Below are positions 17,613 to 25,828 of a stretch of DNA of 64,000 nt, piece by piece. The notes below the pieces were generated by a model. The model made no database searches, was not told the origin of the DNA, and saw nothing but the letters and a program-made list of their open reading frames with translations. Source of the stretch: Lacrimispora algidixylanolytica (GTDB lineage Bacteria > Bacillota > Clostridia > Lachnospirales > Lachnospiraceae); assembly GCF_003609635.1 (NCBI RefSeq), contig NZ_MCIA01000033.1, positions 62,001 to 126,000 of the forward strand. Reading direction: 5' to 3'. A program made the position numbers and the translations under genes. How positions within the stretch are numbered: position 1 is the stretch's first letter; every line of letters begins with the position of its first letter.

Positions 17613-18548
17613 ATGGTAAAAGAAAAAAAGGCAAAGACCAGAAAAAAAGTCAGCTATGCAAAATGGGGATATATTTTTCTGATACCATTTTTTGCCACTT
17701 ATACAATCTTTTCTCTGATTCCACTGATTAGTACGTTTTATAACAGTCTGTTTGAAAACTATCGTTCTGGGTTAACCCAGATAGGACCAAATTTTGTGGG
17801 ACTTCAGAATTACATTTCTATTTTCCAAAGTGATCTTTTAAAATACTTTGGTAATACCATGATTTTGTGGATTATTGGATTCGTTCCCCAGATCATCGTA
17901 TCTTTGATTTTGGCAGTATGGTTTGCTGATTTTCGGATGAGGCTAAAAGGCAGCACGTTTTTTAAGACAATAATTTATATGCCTAATGTTATAATGGCAG
18001 CATCTTTTGCTATGTTGATTTTTGCATTATTTTCTGATGACGGTCCAATGAATAACCTTTTGATAAAGGCGGGATTATCAGATGGACCTATCCGTTTTCT
18101 GGCCACGGTTTGGGGAACCAGGGGGCTGATTGGCCTTATGAATTTCATGATGTGGTTTGGCAATACCACCATTCTTTTAATGGCAGCCATTATGGGAGTA
18201 GATGCGTCCCTTTTTGAGGCGGCTTCCATTGATGGGGCGAAGTCCTTTCAGATATTTACGAAAGTGACTATGCCTATTATAAGACCGATTTTTATCTATG
18301 TACTAGTCACCTCTATGATCGGAGGTCTGCAGATGTTTGATGTGCCGCAGGTACTCACAAATGCAAAAGGTACACCAGACAGAACTAGTATGACTCTAAT
18401 TATGTTTTTGAATAATCATCTTTATAGCAAGAATTACGGAATGGCAGGCGCCTTATCTGTCATACTGTTCTTTATTACAGCAGTGCTCAGCATGTTTGTA
18501 TTTATTATGTTGACGAGTTCAGGCAATAAGAAAGGGGGGCGCAATTAA
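17613..18548 (+). CDS. ABC sugar transporter permease 1
   Basis: A 311-residue inner-membrane permease of the MalF type with six predicted helices; first helix WGYIFLIPFFATYTIFSLIP. The EAA loop that docks the ATPase is EAASIDGAKSFQIFTKVTMP. The start is the ATG after AGGAGG; an upstream in-frame ATG at 17577 lies inside the hairpin. It overlaps the next permease gene by one base. No ATPase gene is present in the operon, so a shared MsmX-like ATPase elsewhere is expected, as known for many Firmicute sugar importers. Confidence 0.92.
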   Translation: MVKEKKAKTRKKVSYAKWGYIFLIPFFATYTIFSLIPLISTFYNSLFENYRSGLTQIGPNFVGLQNYISIFQSDLLKYFGNTMILWIIGFVPQIIVSLILAVWFADFRMRLKGSTFFKTIIYMPNVIMAASFAMLIFALFSDDGPMNNLLIKAGLSDGPIRFLATVWGTRGLIGLMNFMMWFGNTTILLMAAIMGVDASLFEAASIDGAKSFQIFTKVTMPIIRPIFIYVLVTSMIGGLQMFDVPQVLTNAKGTPDRTSMTLIMFLNNHLYSKNYGMAGALSVILFFITAVLSMFVFIMLTSSGNKKGGRN

Positions 18549-19387
18549 TGGGCAAGGCAGAAAAGTTTAAAAAAGCTGTGGTATACGTTGTACTGATGCT
18601 TTTAGTGTTCTTATGTCTCTTCTTTTTTTACTGTCTGGTGATCAATGCCACTAGATCTCATCCGGAGATTTCCAAGGGATTTTCATTTATTCCCGGCAGC
18701 TCTTTTGGTACCAATCTACAAAATGTTCTTCACAATAAAAATCTCCCAGTCGTTCAGGGAATTATAAACAGTCTTATTGTGGCCGGCAGTTCAGCTGCTC
18801 TTGCAGTATATGTATCTGCTATGACAGCATATGGGATACATGCTTATGAGTTCAAGATGCGTAAAACGATTTATATGTTTATTATTTTGATCATGATGAT
18901 CCCGACTCAGGTAACGACCCTTGGCTTTTTAAGATTGATTAATACCATGGGGCTTATGGATAATTTTTTACCTTTGATTCTCCCGTCCATGGCTGCACCA
19001 GTTGTATTTTACTTCATGGTATCTTATTTTGAAAGCAACCTTCCGCTGGAAATTGTGGAATCCGCAAGGATTGACGGGTCCAATGAATTTTATACGTTTA
19101 ACTTTATTGTTTTGCCTATTGTTAAACCAGCACTTGCTGTTCAGGGAATCTTTGCATTTGTAGCTTCTTGGAATAATTATTTTGTTCCATCCCTGATACT
19201 TAAATCCAATGAAAAAAAGACACTCCCCATATTAATTGCACAGCTTCGAAGTGCGGATTTCCTAAAATTCGACATGGGGCAGGTTTACATGCTGATCACC
19301 ATTGCCATTGTTCCAGTGGCGATAATCTATCTATGTCTGTCTAAATTCATCATAGGAGGTGTTACGGCGGGCAGCGTGAAGGGATAA
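18548..19387 (+). CDS. ABC sugar transporter permease 2
   Basis: A 279-residue MalG-type permease, six predicted helices, with EAA loop ESARIDGSNEFYTFNFIVLP. The start ATG shares its A with the stop TAA of the preceding permease (TAATG), preceded by AAAGGGGGG, so the two are translationally coupled. It ends the operon; the space before galE holds only a weak AT-rich hairpin (about 19391-19412). Confidence 0.92.
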   Translation: MGKAEKFKKAVVYVVLMLLVFLCLFFFYCLVINATRSHPEISKGFSFIPGSSFGTNLQNVLHNKNLPVVQGIINSLIVAGSSAALAVYVSAMTAYGIHAYEFKMRKTIYMFIILIMMIPTQVTTLGFLRLINTMGLMDNFLPLILPSMAAPVVFYFMVSYFESNLPLEIVESARIDGSNEFYTFNFIVLPIVKPALAVQGIFAFVASWNNYFVPSLILKSNEKKTLPILIAQLRSADFLKFDMGQVYMLITIAIVPVAIIYLCLSKFIIGGVTAGSVKG

Positions 19388-19423
19388 ACGAAGAAAACTA
19401 TAGGTTTTTCTTAAAATTCTGCA

Positions 19424-19452
19424 TTGTCATTTTGAACCTTTCTGATTATAAT
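19424..19452 (+). promoter_or_regulatory. Sigma-A promoter of galE
   Basis: TTGTCA (19424-19429), 17 bases, TATAAT (19447-19452). Confidence 0.8.
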
Positions 19453-19487
19453 AAGAAAAGACATACATTTTTAAAGGAGGAAGCAAA

Positions 19488-20507
19488 ATGACTATTTTGG
19501 TAACCGGAGGCGCTGGCTACATTGGAAGTCACACCTGTATAGAATTGCTGGATGCAGGATATGAAGTAGTAGTAGTAGATAATCTCTGTAATTCCAGTGG
19601 GGAGTCTCTAAAGCGTGTAATGGATATTACAGGAAAGACCCTGACTTTTTATGAAGTGGACTTATTAGACCGTGGAGCCCTTAATGAGATATTTGAAAAA
19701 GAAAATATAGATGCGGTGATACATTTTGCCGGATTAAAAGCAGTGGGAGAGTCTGTTGGCAAGCCGCTTGAATATTATCATAATAATATTACCGGAACCT
19801 TAATTCTTTGTGATGTAATGAAGAGTCATGGAGTAAAGAGCATTGTGTTTAGTTCCTCTGCAACTGTATATGGAGATCCTGAATTTGTACCGATTACGGA
19901 AGACTGTCCAAAAGGTGAAATCACAAATCCTTATGGACGGACTAAGGCGATGCTGGAGCAGATTTTAACCGATCTACACACGGCTGACCCTGAGTGGAAG
20001 GTAATGCTTCTGCGTTATTTTAATCCCATTGGAGCTCATAAATCCGGCCGTATCGGAGAAAATCCTAAGGGAATTCCTAATAATCTAATTCCTTACGTCA
20101 CTCAAGTTGCAGTGGGCAAATTAGATTGCCTTGGTGTGTTTGGAGGTGATTACCAAACCGAGGACGGTACCTGCGTCCGCGATTATATCCATGTGGTGGA
20201 CCTGGCTGTCGGCCATGTAAATGCAGTAGAAAAAGTTGCTAAAGATCACAGCGGGGTATGGGTTTATAATCTTGGCACTGGTATCGGCTATAGCGTTTTA
20301 GATGTGATTCATGCATTTGAAGATGCCAATGATTTAAAAATCCCTTATGTTATGAAAGATAGAAGACCGGGAGATATAGCGAAATGTTACGCAGATCCTT
20401 CCAAAGCTGAAAAAGAGCTTGGTTGGAAAGCAGAGCGCAGCTTAGAGGATATGTGTCGTGATTCCTGGAATTGGCAGAAAAACAATCCAGAAGGATATCT
20501 AAGCTAA
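19488..20507 (+). CDS. galE: UDP-glucose 4-epimerase
   Basis: A 339-residue extended short-chain dehydrogenase interconverting UDP-glucose and UDP-galactose with bound NAD. The NAD-binding [10 protein letters not shown] is at 6-15 and the catalytic set is Ser124 (SSSATVYG), Tyr149 and Lys153 (YGRTK). Length is typical. It has its own promoter (19424-19452), AAAGGAGG and terminator (20553-20587), so it stands alone; its position next to sugar-uptake genes need not imply a shared pathway. Confidence 0.95.
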   Translation: MTILVTGGAGYIGSHTCIELLDAGYEVVVVDNLCNSSGESLKRVMDITGKTLTFYEVDLLDRGALNEIFEKENIDAVIHFAGLKAVGESVGKPLEYYHNNITGTLILCDVMKSHGVKSIVFSSSATVYGDPEFVPITEDCPKGEITNPYGRTKAMLEQILTDLHTADPEWKVMLLRYFNPIGAHKSGRIGENPKGIPNNLIPYVTQVAVGKLDCLGVFGGDYQTEDGTCVRDYIHVVDLAVGHVNAVEKVAKDHSGVWVYNLGTGIGYSVLDVIHAFEDANDLKIPYVMKDRRPGDIAKCYADPSKAEKELGWKAERSLEDMCRDSWNWQKNNPEGYLS

Positions 20508-20552
20508 TATGATATAGAAATTAATCGCTTTTACAATCATCTCAATGAATAA

Positions 20553-20587
20553 AACCGCCTCCGTTTATAGACGGTCGGCGGTTTTTG
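20553..20587 (+). terminator. Terminator of galE
   Basis: AACCGCC/GGCGGTT outer stem with inner CCGT/ACGG stem, then TTTTTG. Confidence 0.88.
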
Positions 20588-20875
20588 TCTCTAAATGAAT
20601 CCAAAAATAGGTATGGCTGATCCAGATAAGAAGGTGTCTACATACAGATAGATGATTTCAAATCAGTATTCGACTTAAAATCCCGCGGATTTTTCAGCTC
20701 TTTTCCCAATATCAATAATTCCATTTTAACACCTATATTTTATAAATAGGTGCTATTTTGAATGCGTATCTTCCTATATAAATGTAGGCTCAAAGTTTTA
20801 TTTCCAAAGAAGCAGTATAACAAGATAAGTATATAAGGCAATTTCTCCCAAATTCGAACATAAATTCGAAATCAC
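20588..20875. other. Intergenic region with small hairpins, no gene
   Basis: No open frame with a ribosome binding site is seen. AAAATCC-CGC-GGATTTT (20677-20693) is a perfect small hairpin ending in T residues. CGAACATAAATTCG (20855-20868) resembles a degenerate LexA box ahead of the real one at 20913. Confidence 0.4.
20730..20757 (+). terminator. Terminator-like hairpin
   Basis: CACCTAT (20730-20736) pairs with ATAGGTG (20746-20752), then CTATTTT. No gene lies immediately upstream, so it may end a small untranslated transcript or back up the galE terminator. Confidence 0.5.
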
Positions 20876-20904
20876 TTGAAAATCACAGGGACTTATGATA
20901 TTAT
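20876..20904 (+). promoter_or_regulatory. Sigma-A promoter of the DNA-repair cassette
   Basis: TTGAAA (20876-20881), 17 bases, TATTAT (20899-20904). The predicted start is about 20911, directly before the LexA box. Confidence 0.75.
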
Positions 20905-20912
20905 TTATTAAA

Positions 20913-20926
20913 AGAACGTGTGTTCG
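20913..20926 (+). promoter_or_regulatory. LexA (SOS) box
   Basis: AGAACGTGTGTTCG fits the Gram-positive LexA/DinR consensus CGAACRNRYGTTYG at every defined position except the first, with a perfect GAAC-N4-GTTC dyad. It lies at about +2 of the promoter, so bound LexA would block transcription. It also argues for the start codon at 20937, because an in-frame ATG at 20895 would place the box inside the gene. Confidence 0.75.
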
Positions 20927-20936
20927 AGGTGATGGA

Positions 20937-22259
20937 ATGTTAATACAGGAAGAATTGAGTGTTCAGAAAAAACTTGAAATTTTATCAGATGCCGCAAAGT
21001 ATGATGTGGCTTGTACGTCCAGTGGAGTTGACAGGAAGGGAAAAGCTGGTACTTTGGGGAATACAGAGAATGCAGGAATTTGCCATAGCTTTTCAGCAGA
21101 TGGCAGATGTATTTCATTGTTGAAAATTTTATTTACCAATCAGTGTATCTATGATTGTAAGTATTGCATTAACCGTAGTTCCAATGATGTGCCTCGGACT
21201 TCCTTTACTCCAGAAGAAGTATGTCAGCTAACCATACAGTTTTACCGGCGTAATTATATAGAAGGATTATTTCTAAGCTCTGGTATCTTACACAGTCCAG
21301 ATTATACCATGGACCTTATTTATCAGACCTTAAAGAAGCTAAGAGAAGAGTATCACTTTCATGGCTATATTCATGTAAAGGCCATACCTGGTGCGGATCC
21401 TGTTTTGATTGAGAAGACAGGCTTTTTAGCTGACCGTATGAGCATCAATCTAGAACTGCCTACAGCAGAAGGGCTAAAGAAGCTGGCACCAGGAAAAAGC
21501 AGAAGTAAGATACTCACTCCAATGAAGCAGATACAAAGAGGCATTACAGCCAATCGATTTGAGCTTATGGAATACAAAAAGGCGCCATCCTTCGTTCCGG
21601 CCGGACAGAGTACTCAGATGATTGTGGGTGCAACACCGGAGAATGATTTTCAGATGATGATGGTAGCTGAAGCTCTCTACCAAAAGTATGATTTGAAGAG
21701 AGTTTTTTATTCGGCATTCGTTCCTGTTAATCAAGATATCAACTTGCCTGCTCTGCCTGGTGGCCCCCCTCTATTAAGGGAACATAGACTTTATCAAGCG
21801 GATTGGCTTATGCGCTTTTATGGGTTCCAAGCGGGAGAATTACTTTCTGAAGATCGTCCTAACTTTAATACACTTCTGGATCCAAAGTGCGATTGGGCAT
21901 TAAGACATTTGGAATTATTTCCTGTGGAGGTGAACCTTGCAGACTATTTTACCCTTTTAAGGGTACCTGGAATGGGTGTGAAATCAGCGAAGCGCATTAT
22001 AGCGGCCAGAAAAAACGGACCGCTAGATTTTGATGCCCTAAAACGAATCGGTGTTGTATTAAAACGAGCGATCTATTTTATTACTTGTTCTGGAAAGATG
22101 ATGTATCCGGTGAAGATAAATGAGGACTATATTTGCAGTCATCTAATTGGAGATGAGAAAAAGAAAGTATGGGACATAAGTTCATCTGGAACTTATCGGC
22201 AGATTTCCTTGTTTGATACAATTAATGTCCCGACGCTCACCGCAGCAGGAGGATTATAG
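20937..22259 (+). CDS. Putative DNA modification/repair radical SAM protein
   Basis: 440 residues. The radical SAM cluster motif is Cys70-X3-Cys74-X2-Cys77 (CIYDCKYC). A C-terminal helix-hairpin-helix DNA-binding motif follows (LLRVPGMGVKSAKRIIAARK). This combination is that of the family linked to uracil-DNA-glycosylase-type proteins (TIGR03916), always next to the partner encoded here at 22263. The activity is not known; DNA lesion or base modification chemistry is inferred. The start ATG follows GAGGTGATGG. A LexA box at the promoter suggests SOS induction. Confidence 0.88.
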   Translation: MLIQEELSVQKKLEILSDAAKYDVACTSSGVDRKGKAGTLGNTENAGICHSFSADGRCISLLKILFTNQCIYDCKYCINRSSNDVPRTSFTPEEVCQLTIQFYRRNYIEGLFLSSGILHSPDYTMDLIYQTLKKLREEYHFHGYIHVKAIPGADPVLIEKTGFLADRMSINLELPTAEGLKKLAPGKSRSKILTPMKQIQRGITANRFELMEYKKAPSFVPAGQSTQMIVGATPENDFQMMMVAEALYQKYDLKRVFYSAFVPVNQDINLPALPGGPPLLREHRLYQADWLMRFYGFQAGELLSEDRPNFNTLLDPKCDWALRHLELFPVEVNLADYFTLLRVPGMGVKSAKRIIAARKNGPLDFDALKRIGVVLKRAIYFITCSGKMMYPVKINEDYICSHLIGDEKKKVWDISSSGTYRQISLFDTINVPTLTAAGGL

Positions 22260-22262
22260 AGA

Positions 22263-23042
22263 ATGAAAACAGTCTATTTATGTGAGGACAGCGTAGAGGG
22301 AATCCTAAGTGGCGTTTATACAGCGTGGACCAGCAGAAAGGGACATGATAACGTCAAATTAAAGGTTATGGGCGCCGAGGATACCATGGAACTGTTCTGC
22401 CAATATGAAGAAGTCAAGGCGGATCCGGTCTCTGCAGAAAAAGTGGCGAAAGCGATAAAAGAGAAGATTTCTAGTGAAGCATATACGGTTGTTTATAAAT
22501 CAGCTTTAAGCATGGATTTAGACAGAGCAGATAAGATTTACCGTTTTCTTATCTATGGGTTTCATATTGGATCACGTATTACAAGTATGCTTCAGCAACC
22601 GGAGGTATTTGAGATATTTCAGATGTGCCGTCATATTGACGATGAAAGGCATCTCCTAACAGGATTTGTGCGATTTGTGGAGATGGAAGGCAATCTTCTG
22701 GTGAGTCGTATTGGCCCTAAGAATGATGTCGTCGTGCTTCTGGCACCTCACTTCGCGGATCGCATGTCAGGAGAGAGTTGGGTGATTTATGATGATAATA
22801 GGAAAAAGGCAGTTCTTCATCCTGCGAATCGTCCGTGGTATCTTCTGGACCTCATTTCTCCTGAGTGGGAAAGTAAACTAAAAAAAGCATCAGAAGAAGA
22901 TGAATATGAAAAATTGTTTCAATGTTTCCGGAAAAGCGTATCCATCAAAGAACGGGAAAATCCTGTTTGCCAGCGAAGCCATATGCCTCTTCGTTACCGG
23001 CCCTATATGCCGGAATTTTCCCATGGGCTAAAAGATACTTAG
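22263..23042 (+). CDS. TIGR03915-type DNA metabolism protein (partner of the radical SAM protein)
   Basis: 259 residues. The start MKTVYLCEDSVEGILSGVYTA and C-terminal CQRSHMPLRYRPYMPEF are the family's signature; the C-terminal part is the DUF4130-like region. In other bacteria this protein may be fused at its C-terminus to a uracil-DNA-glycosylase-like domain; here it stops right after the signature, so the glycosylase domain is absent or encoded elsewhere. It starts three bases after the radical SAM stop, so co-transcription and co-regulation by LexA are expected. Biochemical role unknown. Confidence 0.85.
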   Translation: MKTVYLCEDSVEGILSGVYTAWTSRKGHDNVKLKVMGAEDTMELFCQYEEVKADPVSAEKVAKAIKEKISSEAYTVVYKSALSMDLDRADKIYRFLIYGFHIGSRITSMLQQPEVFEIFQMCRHIDDERHLLTGFVRFVEMEGNLLVSRIGPKNDVVVLLAPHFADRMSGESWVIYDDNRKKAVLHPANRPWYLLDLISPEWESKLKKASEEDEYEKLFQCFRKSVSIKERENPVCQRSHMPLRYRPYMPEFSHGLKDT

Positions 23043-23112
23043 CAAACAATTCTTGCCTTTTTATTCCTTTTGAGTTAAGATGGAATTAGGTTCCGTATCA
23101 GGAACATTCCAT

Positions 23113-23132
23113 GTGCATTTCTGCACGTTTTT
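23113..23132 (+). terminator. Possible terminator after the DNA-repair cassette
   Basis: GTGCA (23113-23117) pairs with TGCAC (23122-23126) followed by GTTTTT. Short stem, so moderate support. Confidence 0.5.
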
Positions 23133-23179
23133 CCATATAACTGGAAGTATAAAACTGAATAAGAAAGGATGGAGGCACT

Positions 23180-24727
23180 TTGTACAGCAAAGTTCATAGC
23201 GTTGGTATTACGGGAGTGGAGGGTGTTTCCATACTGGTGGAGGCGGATGTCAGTGATGGACTTCCTGGCTTTTCCATGGTTGGATATCTTTCTTCTCAGG
23301 TTAGAGAAGCTCAGGACCGGGTAAGGACAGCATTAAGAAATTCTGGTTTTAGACTACCGGCTAAGAAAGTCACAATTAATCTTTCTCCTGCAGATATACG
23401 CAAGGAGGGAACTGCGTTTGATCTGCCCATTGCAATTTCCATATTATCAGCCTCTGGCCACATCAGTTCCTCTGCTTTAATGGATTGTGTGATTTCAGGC
23501 GAATTGGGACTGGATGGAACAATAAAGCCGGTTCATGGTGCACTTTCTATTACAGCTGCGGCAAAGAAGGCTGGGAAAGCAGTCTGTTTTCTTCCCCAGG
23601 AGAATGTAAGAGAAGGTTTGGTAATTGAAGAAATTAAGGTCATTGGCGTCTCGCATCTAAAGGAGCTGATTCAAGAACTTAACTCACCAGGTTACATCAA
23701 AGAAGCAAGTACAGTAGCAGATTCTGTAATAGAAGAACCTTGTTCTTATGATATGGATTTTTCTGAAATCGGAGGACTGCCGCTTCTTCGGAGGGCAACG
23801 GAAGTAGCAGTGGCAGGAATGCACAATATTCTCTATATCGGGCCGGCCGGTACGGGTAAATCTATGATTTCTAGGAGAATCCCAACCATAATGCCGTCGT
23901 TATCACTGGAGGAAACCATAGAGATATCAAAAATCTACAGCGTAAGTGGATTGCTGTCGCCTGAGATGCCATTAGTAGTAAGGCGTCCGTTTCGCAGTCC
24001 ACATCACACAATTAGTCCTCAAGCGCTTGCTGGCGGAGGACGGATACCAAAACCAGGAGAAATCTCACTGGCATCTGGAGGCGTTCTGTTTCTGGATGAA
24101 TTTCCTGAATTTCAAAAAAACACCATAGAGATCTTAAGGCAGCCCTTGGAGGAAGGGAAAATAACCATCTCCAGGATGCATGGATCTTATGAATTTCCTG
24201 CAAACTTCATGCTTACCGCTTCCATGAACCCATGTGCTTGCGGATTTTATCCAGATAGAACCAAATGCAGATGTTCGGAGCAACAAGTATTTAAATACTT
24301 AGGCAAAATATCAAAACCGCTTTTAGATCGCATCGACATTTGTGTCGAATCCAGAATGATTACATACGAAGAACTTGAGAAGAAGGAAGGAGGGGAATCA
24401 TCCGCCTCCATCCGCTTACGAGTAGAGTCTGCAAGAAAGATACAGGCAAAGAGATATGAGGGTCAGAAGATATATTTTAACAGTTCTATGAGAAAAGCGG
24501 AGATAGAAGAGTTTTGTAAATTGAAGAAGTCTGATAGAGATTTTTTAAAACAGATATACGAAACTCAGAAGCTTAGTGCAAGAGGTTATGAAAAGCTGCT
24601 TAAGATATCAAGAACCATTGCGGATTTGGACGGGTCTGAGCAGATACAAAAAGAACATCTGGCTGAAGCGGCAGGACTGCGCAGTCTGGAAGGAAAATAC
24701 TGGGGAGGAATCTATGGTCAGTCATGA
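23180..24727 (+). CDS. comM: YifB/ComM-family Mg-chelatase-like AAA ATPase
   Basis: 515 residues. An N-terminal Lon-protease-like domain (1-170) is followed by a Mg-chelatase AAA module: Walker A at 221-228 (GPAGTGKS), Walker B VLFLDEFPEF, and a C-terminal helical domain. ComM is known in naturally competent bacteria as a branch-migration helicase acting on recombination intermediates; the same role is inferred here, fitting the dprA neighbour. Translation begins at TTG 23180 after GGAGG. The gene overlaps dprA by 14 bases. Confidence 0.9.
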   Translation: MYSKVHSVGITGVEGVSILVEADVSDGLPGFSMVGYLSSQVREAQDRVRTALRNSGFRLPAKKVTINLSPADIRKEGTAFDLPIAISILSASGHISSSALMDCVISGELGLDGTIKPVHGALSITAAAKKAGKAVCFLPQENVREGLVIEEIKVIGVSHLKELIQELNSPGYIKEASTVADSVIEEPCSYDMDFSEIGGLPLLRRATEVAVAGMHNILYIGPAGTGKSMISRRIPTIMPSLSLEETIEISKIYSVSGLLSPEMPLVVRRPFRSPHHTISPQALAGGGRIPKPGEISLASGGVLFLDEFPEFQKNTIEILRQPLEEGKITISRMHGSYEFPANFMLTASMNPCACGFYPDRTKCRCSEQQVFKYLGKISKPLLDRIDICVESRMITYEELEKKEGGESSASIRLRVESARKIQAKRYEGQKIYFNSSMRKAEIEEFCKLKKSDRDFLKQIYETQKLSARGYEKLLKISRTIADLDGSEQIQKEHLAEAAGLRSLEGKYWGGIYGQS

Positions 24728-25814
24728 AGAAAGAGAATATTTATACTGGCTTTGCCATGTTCCCTTTTTAGGGGCGGTGAGCATAAAACGACTTTATGAT
24801 TACATGGGAAGCTACAAAGGGATACATAATATAGAAGGAACGGAATTACAAAGGCTTGGACTATTAAAACAGTCTTATGTATCTGCGTTTGAAGAATGCA
24901 AAAATAGAAAGGTGACATCGGATCGGGAACTTGCTGGCTTAGAGCACCGTGGTATTCGTTTTGTCACATCTCATGATCCCGAATATCCCAATCGACTTTA
25001 TAAAATCTATGATTATCCCATGGGGGTTTTTTACAAAGGCAGGCTACCGGATAAAGACCGTCCAACCGTAGCTGTCATTGGGGCTAGAAACTGTACGAAC
25101 TATGGAAAACAGATGGCTTCCTATCTAGCGAAGGAGCTGACTGCCTGTGGTGTGCAGATAATAAGCGGGCTTGCTAGTGGAATAGACGGATCAGGTCACC
25201 AGGGGGCCTTGGAAGCAAAGGGAGATACATACGGAATATTGGGGTGTGGTATTAATATCTGTTATCCCAAAGAAAATTATGGCTTATTTGAACAGATGAT
25301 TGAAAAAGGAGGGATTCTTACAGAATTCATTCCTGATGAAGCACCTAAGCCTTGTAACTTTCCTATGAGGAACCGGATCATCAGTGGATTGTCTGATGTA
25401 ATCCTTGTAATAGAAGCCAGAGAAAAAAGTGGTTCCCTTATTACAGCGAACCTTGGCCTTGAACAGGGAAAGGAAATATTTGCTCTTCCAGGACGAGTCA
25501 CGGACCCATTAAGTGCAGGTTGCAATCGTCTTATTTCCGAGGGAGCCGGTGTTATTTTAAGTCCTGATAGCATTTTGGAATATTTTGAAATACAAAATGG
25601 TAAAATATTAAGAGTTCATGAAAAAAATGAGAACGGGCTTGCCAAAAAAGAAAAAATGGTGTATAGTTGCCTAGATTTGCAACCAAAGAATCTGGAAGAG
25701 ATTGTATCTCTAAGCGGATTGTCTGTCAGTGAATGTATGAGTGCCCTTATTGAGTTAGAATTAAATGGCCTTATTTTGCAGACATCCCATCAATATTATG
25801 GTAAGAAACTATAG
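24714..25814 (+). CDS. dprA: DNA-processing protein DprA
   Basis: 366 residues. An N-terminal SAM-like helical region is followed by the Rossmann-like DprA core (VAVIGARNCTNYG, IISGLASGIDGSGHQGAL, GSLITANLGLEQGKEIFALPG) and a C-terminal winged helix (about 300-366). DprA loads RecA onto incoming single-stranded DNA during transformation. The ATG at 24714 follows GGGGAGGAA and overlaps the end of comM; an in-frame ATG further upstream lies well inside comM and is rejected. It precedes topA by 14 bases, a conserved Firmicute order. Confidence 0.93.
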   Translation: MVSHEEREYLYWLCHVPFLGAVSIKRLYDYMGSYKGIHNIEGTELQRLGLLKQSYVSAFEECKNRKVTSDRELAGLEHRGIRFVTSHDPEYPNRLYKIYDYPMGVFYKGRLPDKDRPTVAVIGARNCTNYGKQMASYLAKELTACGVQIISGLASGIDGSGHQGALEAKGDTYGILGCGINICYPKENYGLFEQMIEKGGILTEFIPDEAPKPCNFPMRNRIISGLSDVILVIEAREKSGSLITANLGLEQGKEIFALPGRVTDPLSAGCNRLISEGAGVILSPDSILEYFEIQNGKILRVHEKNENGLAKKEKMVYSCLDLQPKNLEEIVSLSGLSVSECMSALIELELNGLILQTSHQYYGKKL

Positions 25815-25828
25815 GCGAGGAGTTTGTT

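Noticed and set aside
20640-20700. Possible tRNA or tmRNA 3' remnant (TTCGACTTAAAATCCCGCGG)
   Set aside because: No matching acceptor or T stem could be formed; only a small AAAATCC/GGATTTT hairpin is real.
20855-20868. Second LexA-like box CGAACATAAATTCG
   Set aside because: The right arm is ATTCG rather than GTTCG and it lies upstream of the -35; kept only as a weak possibility.
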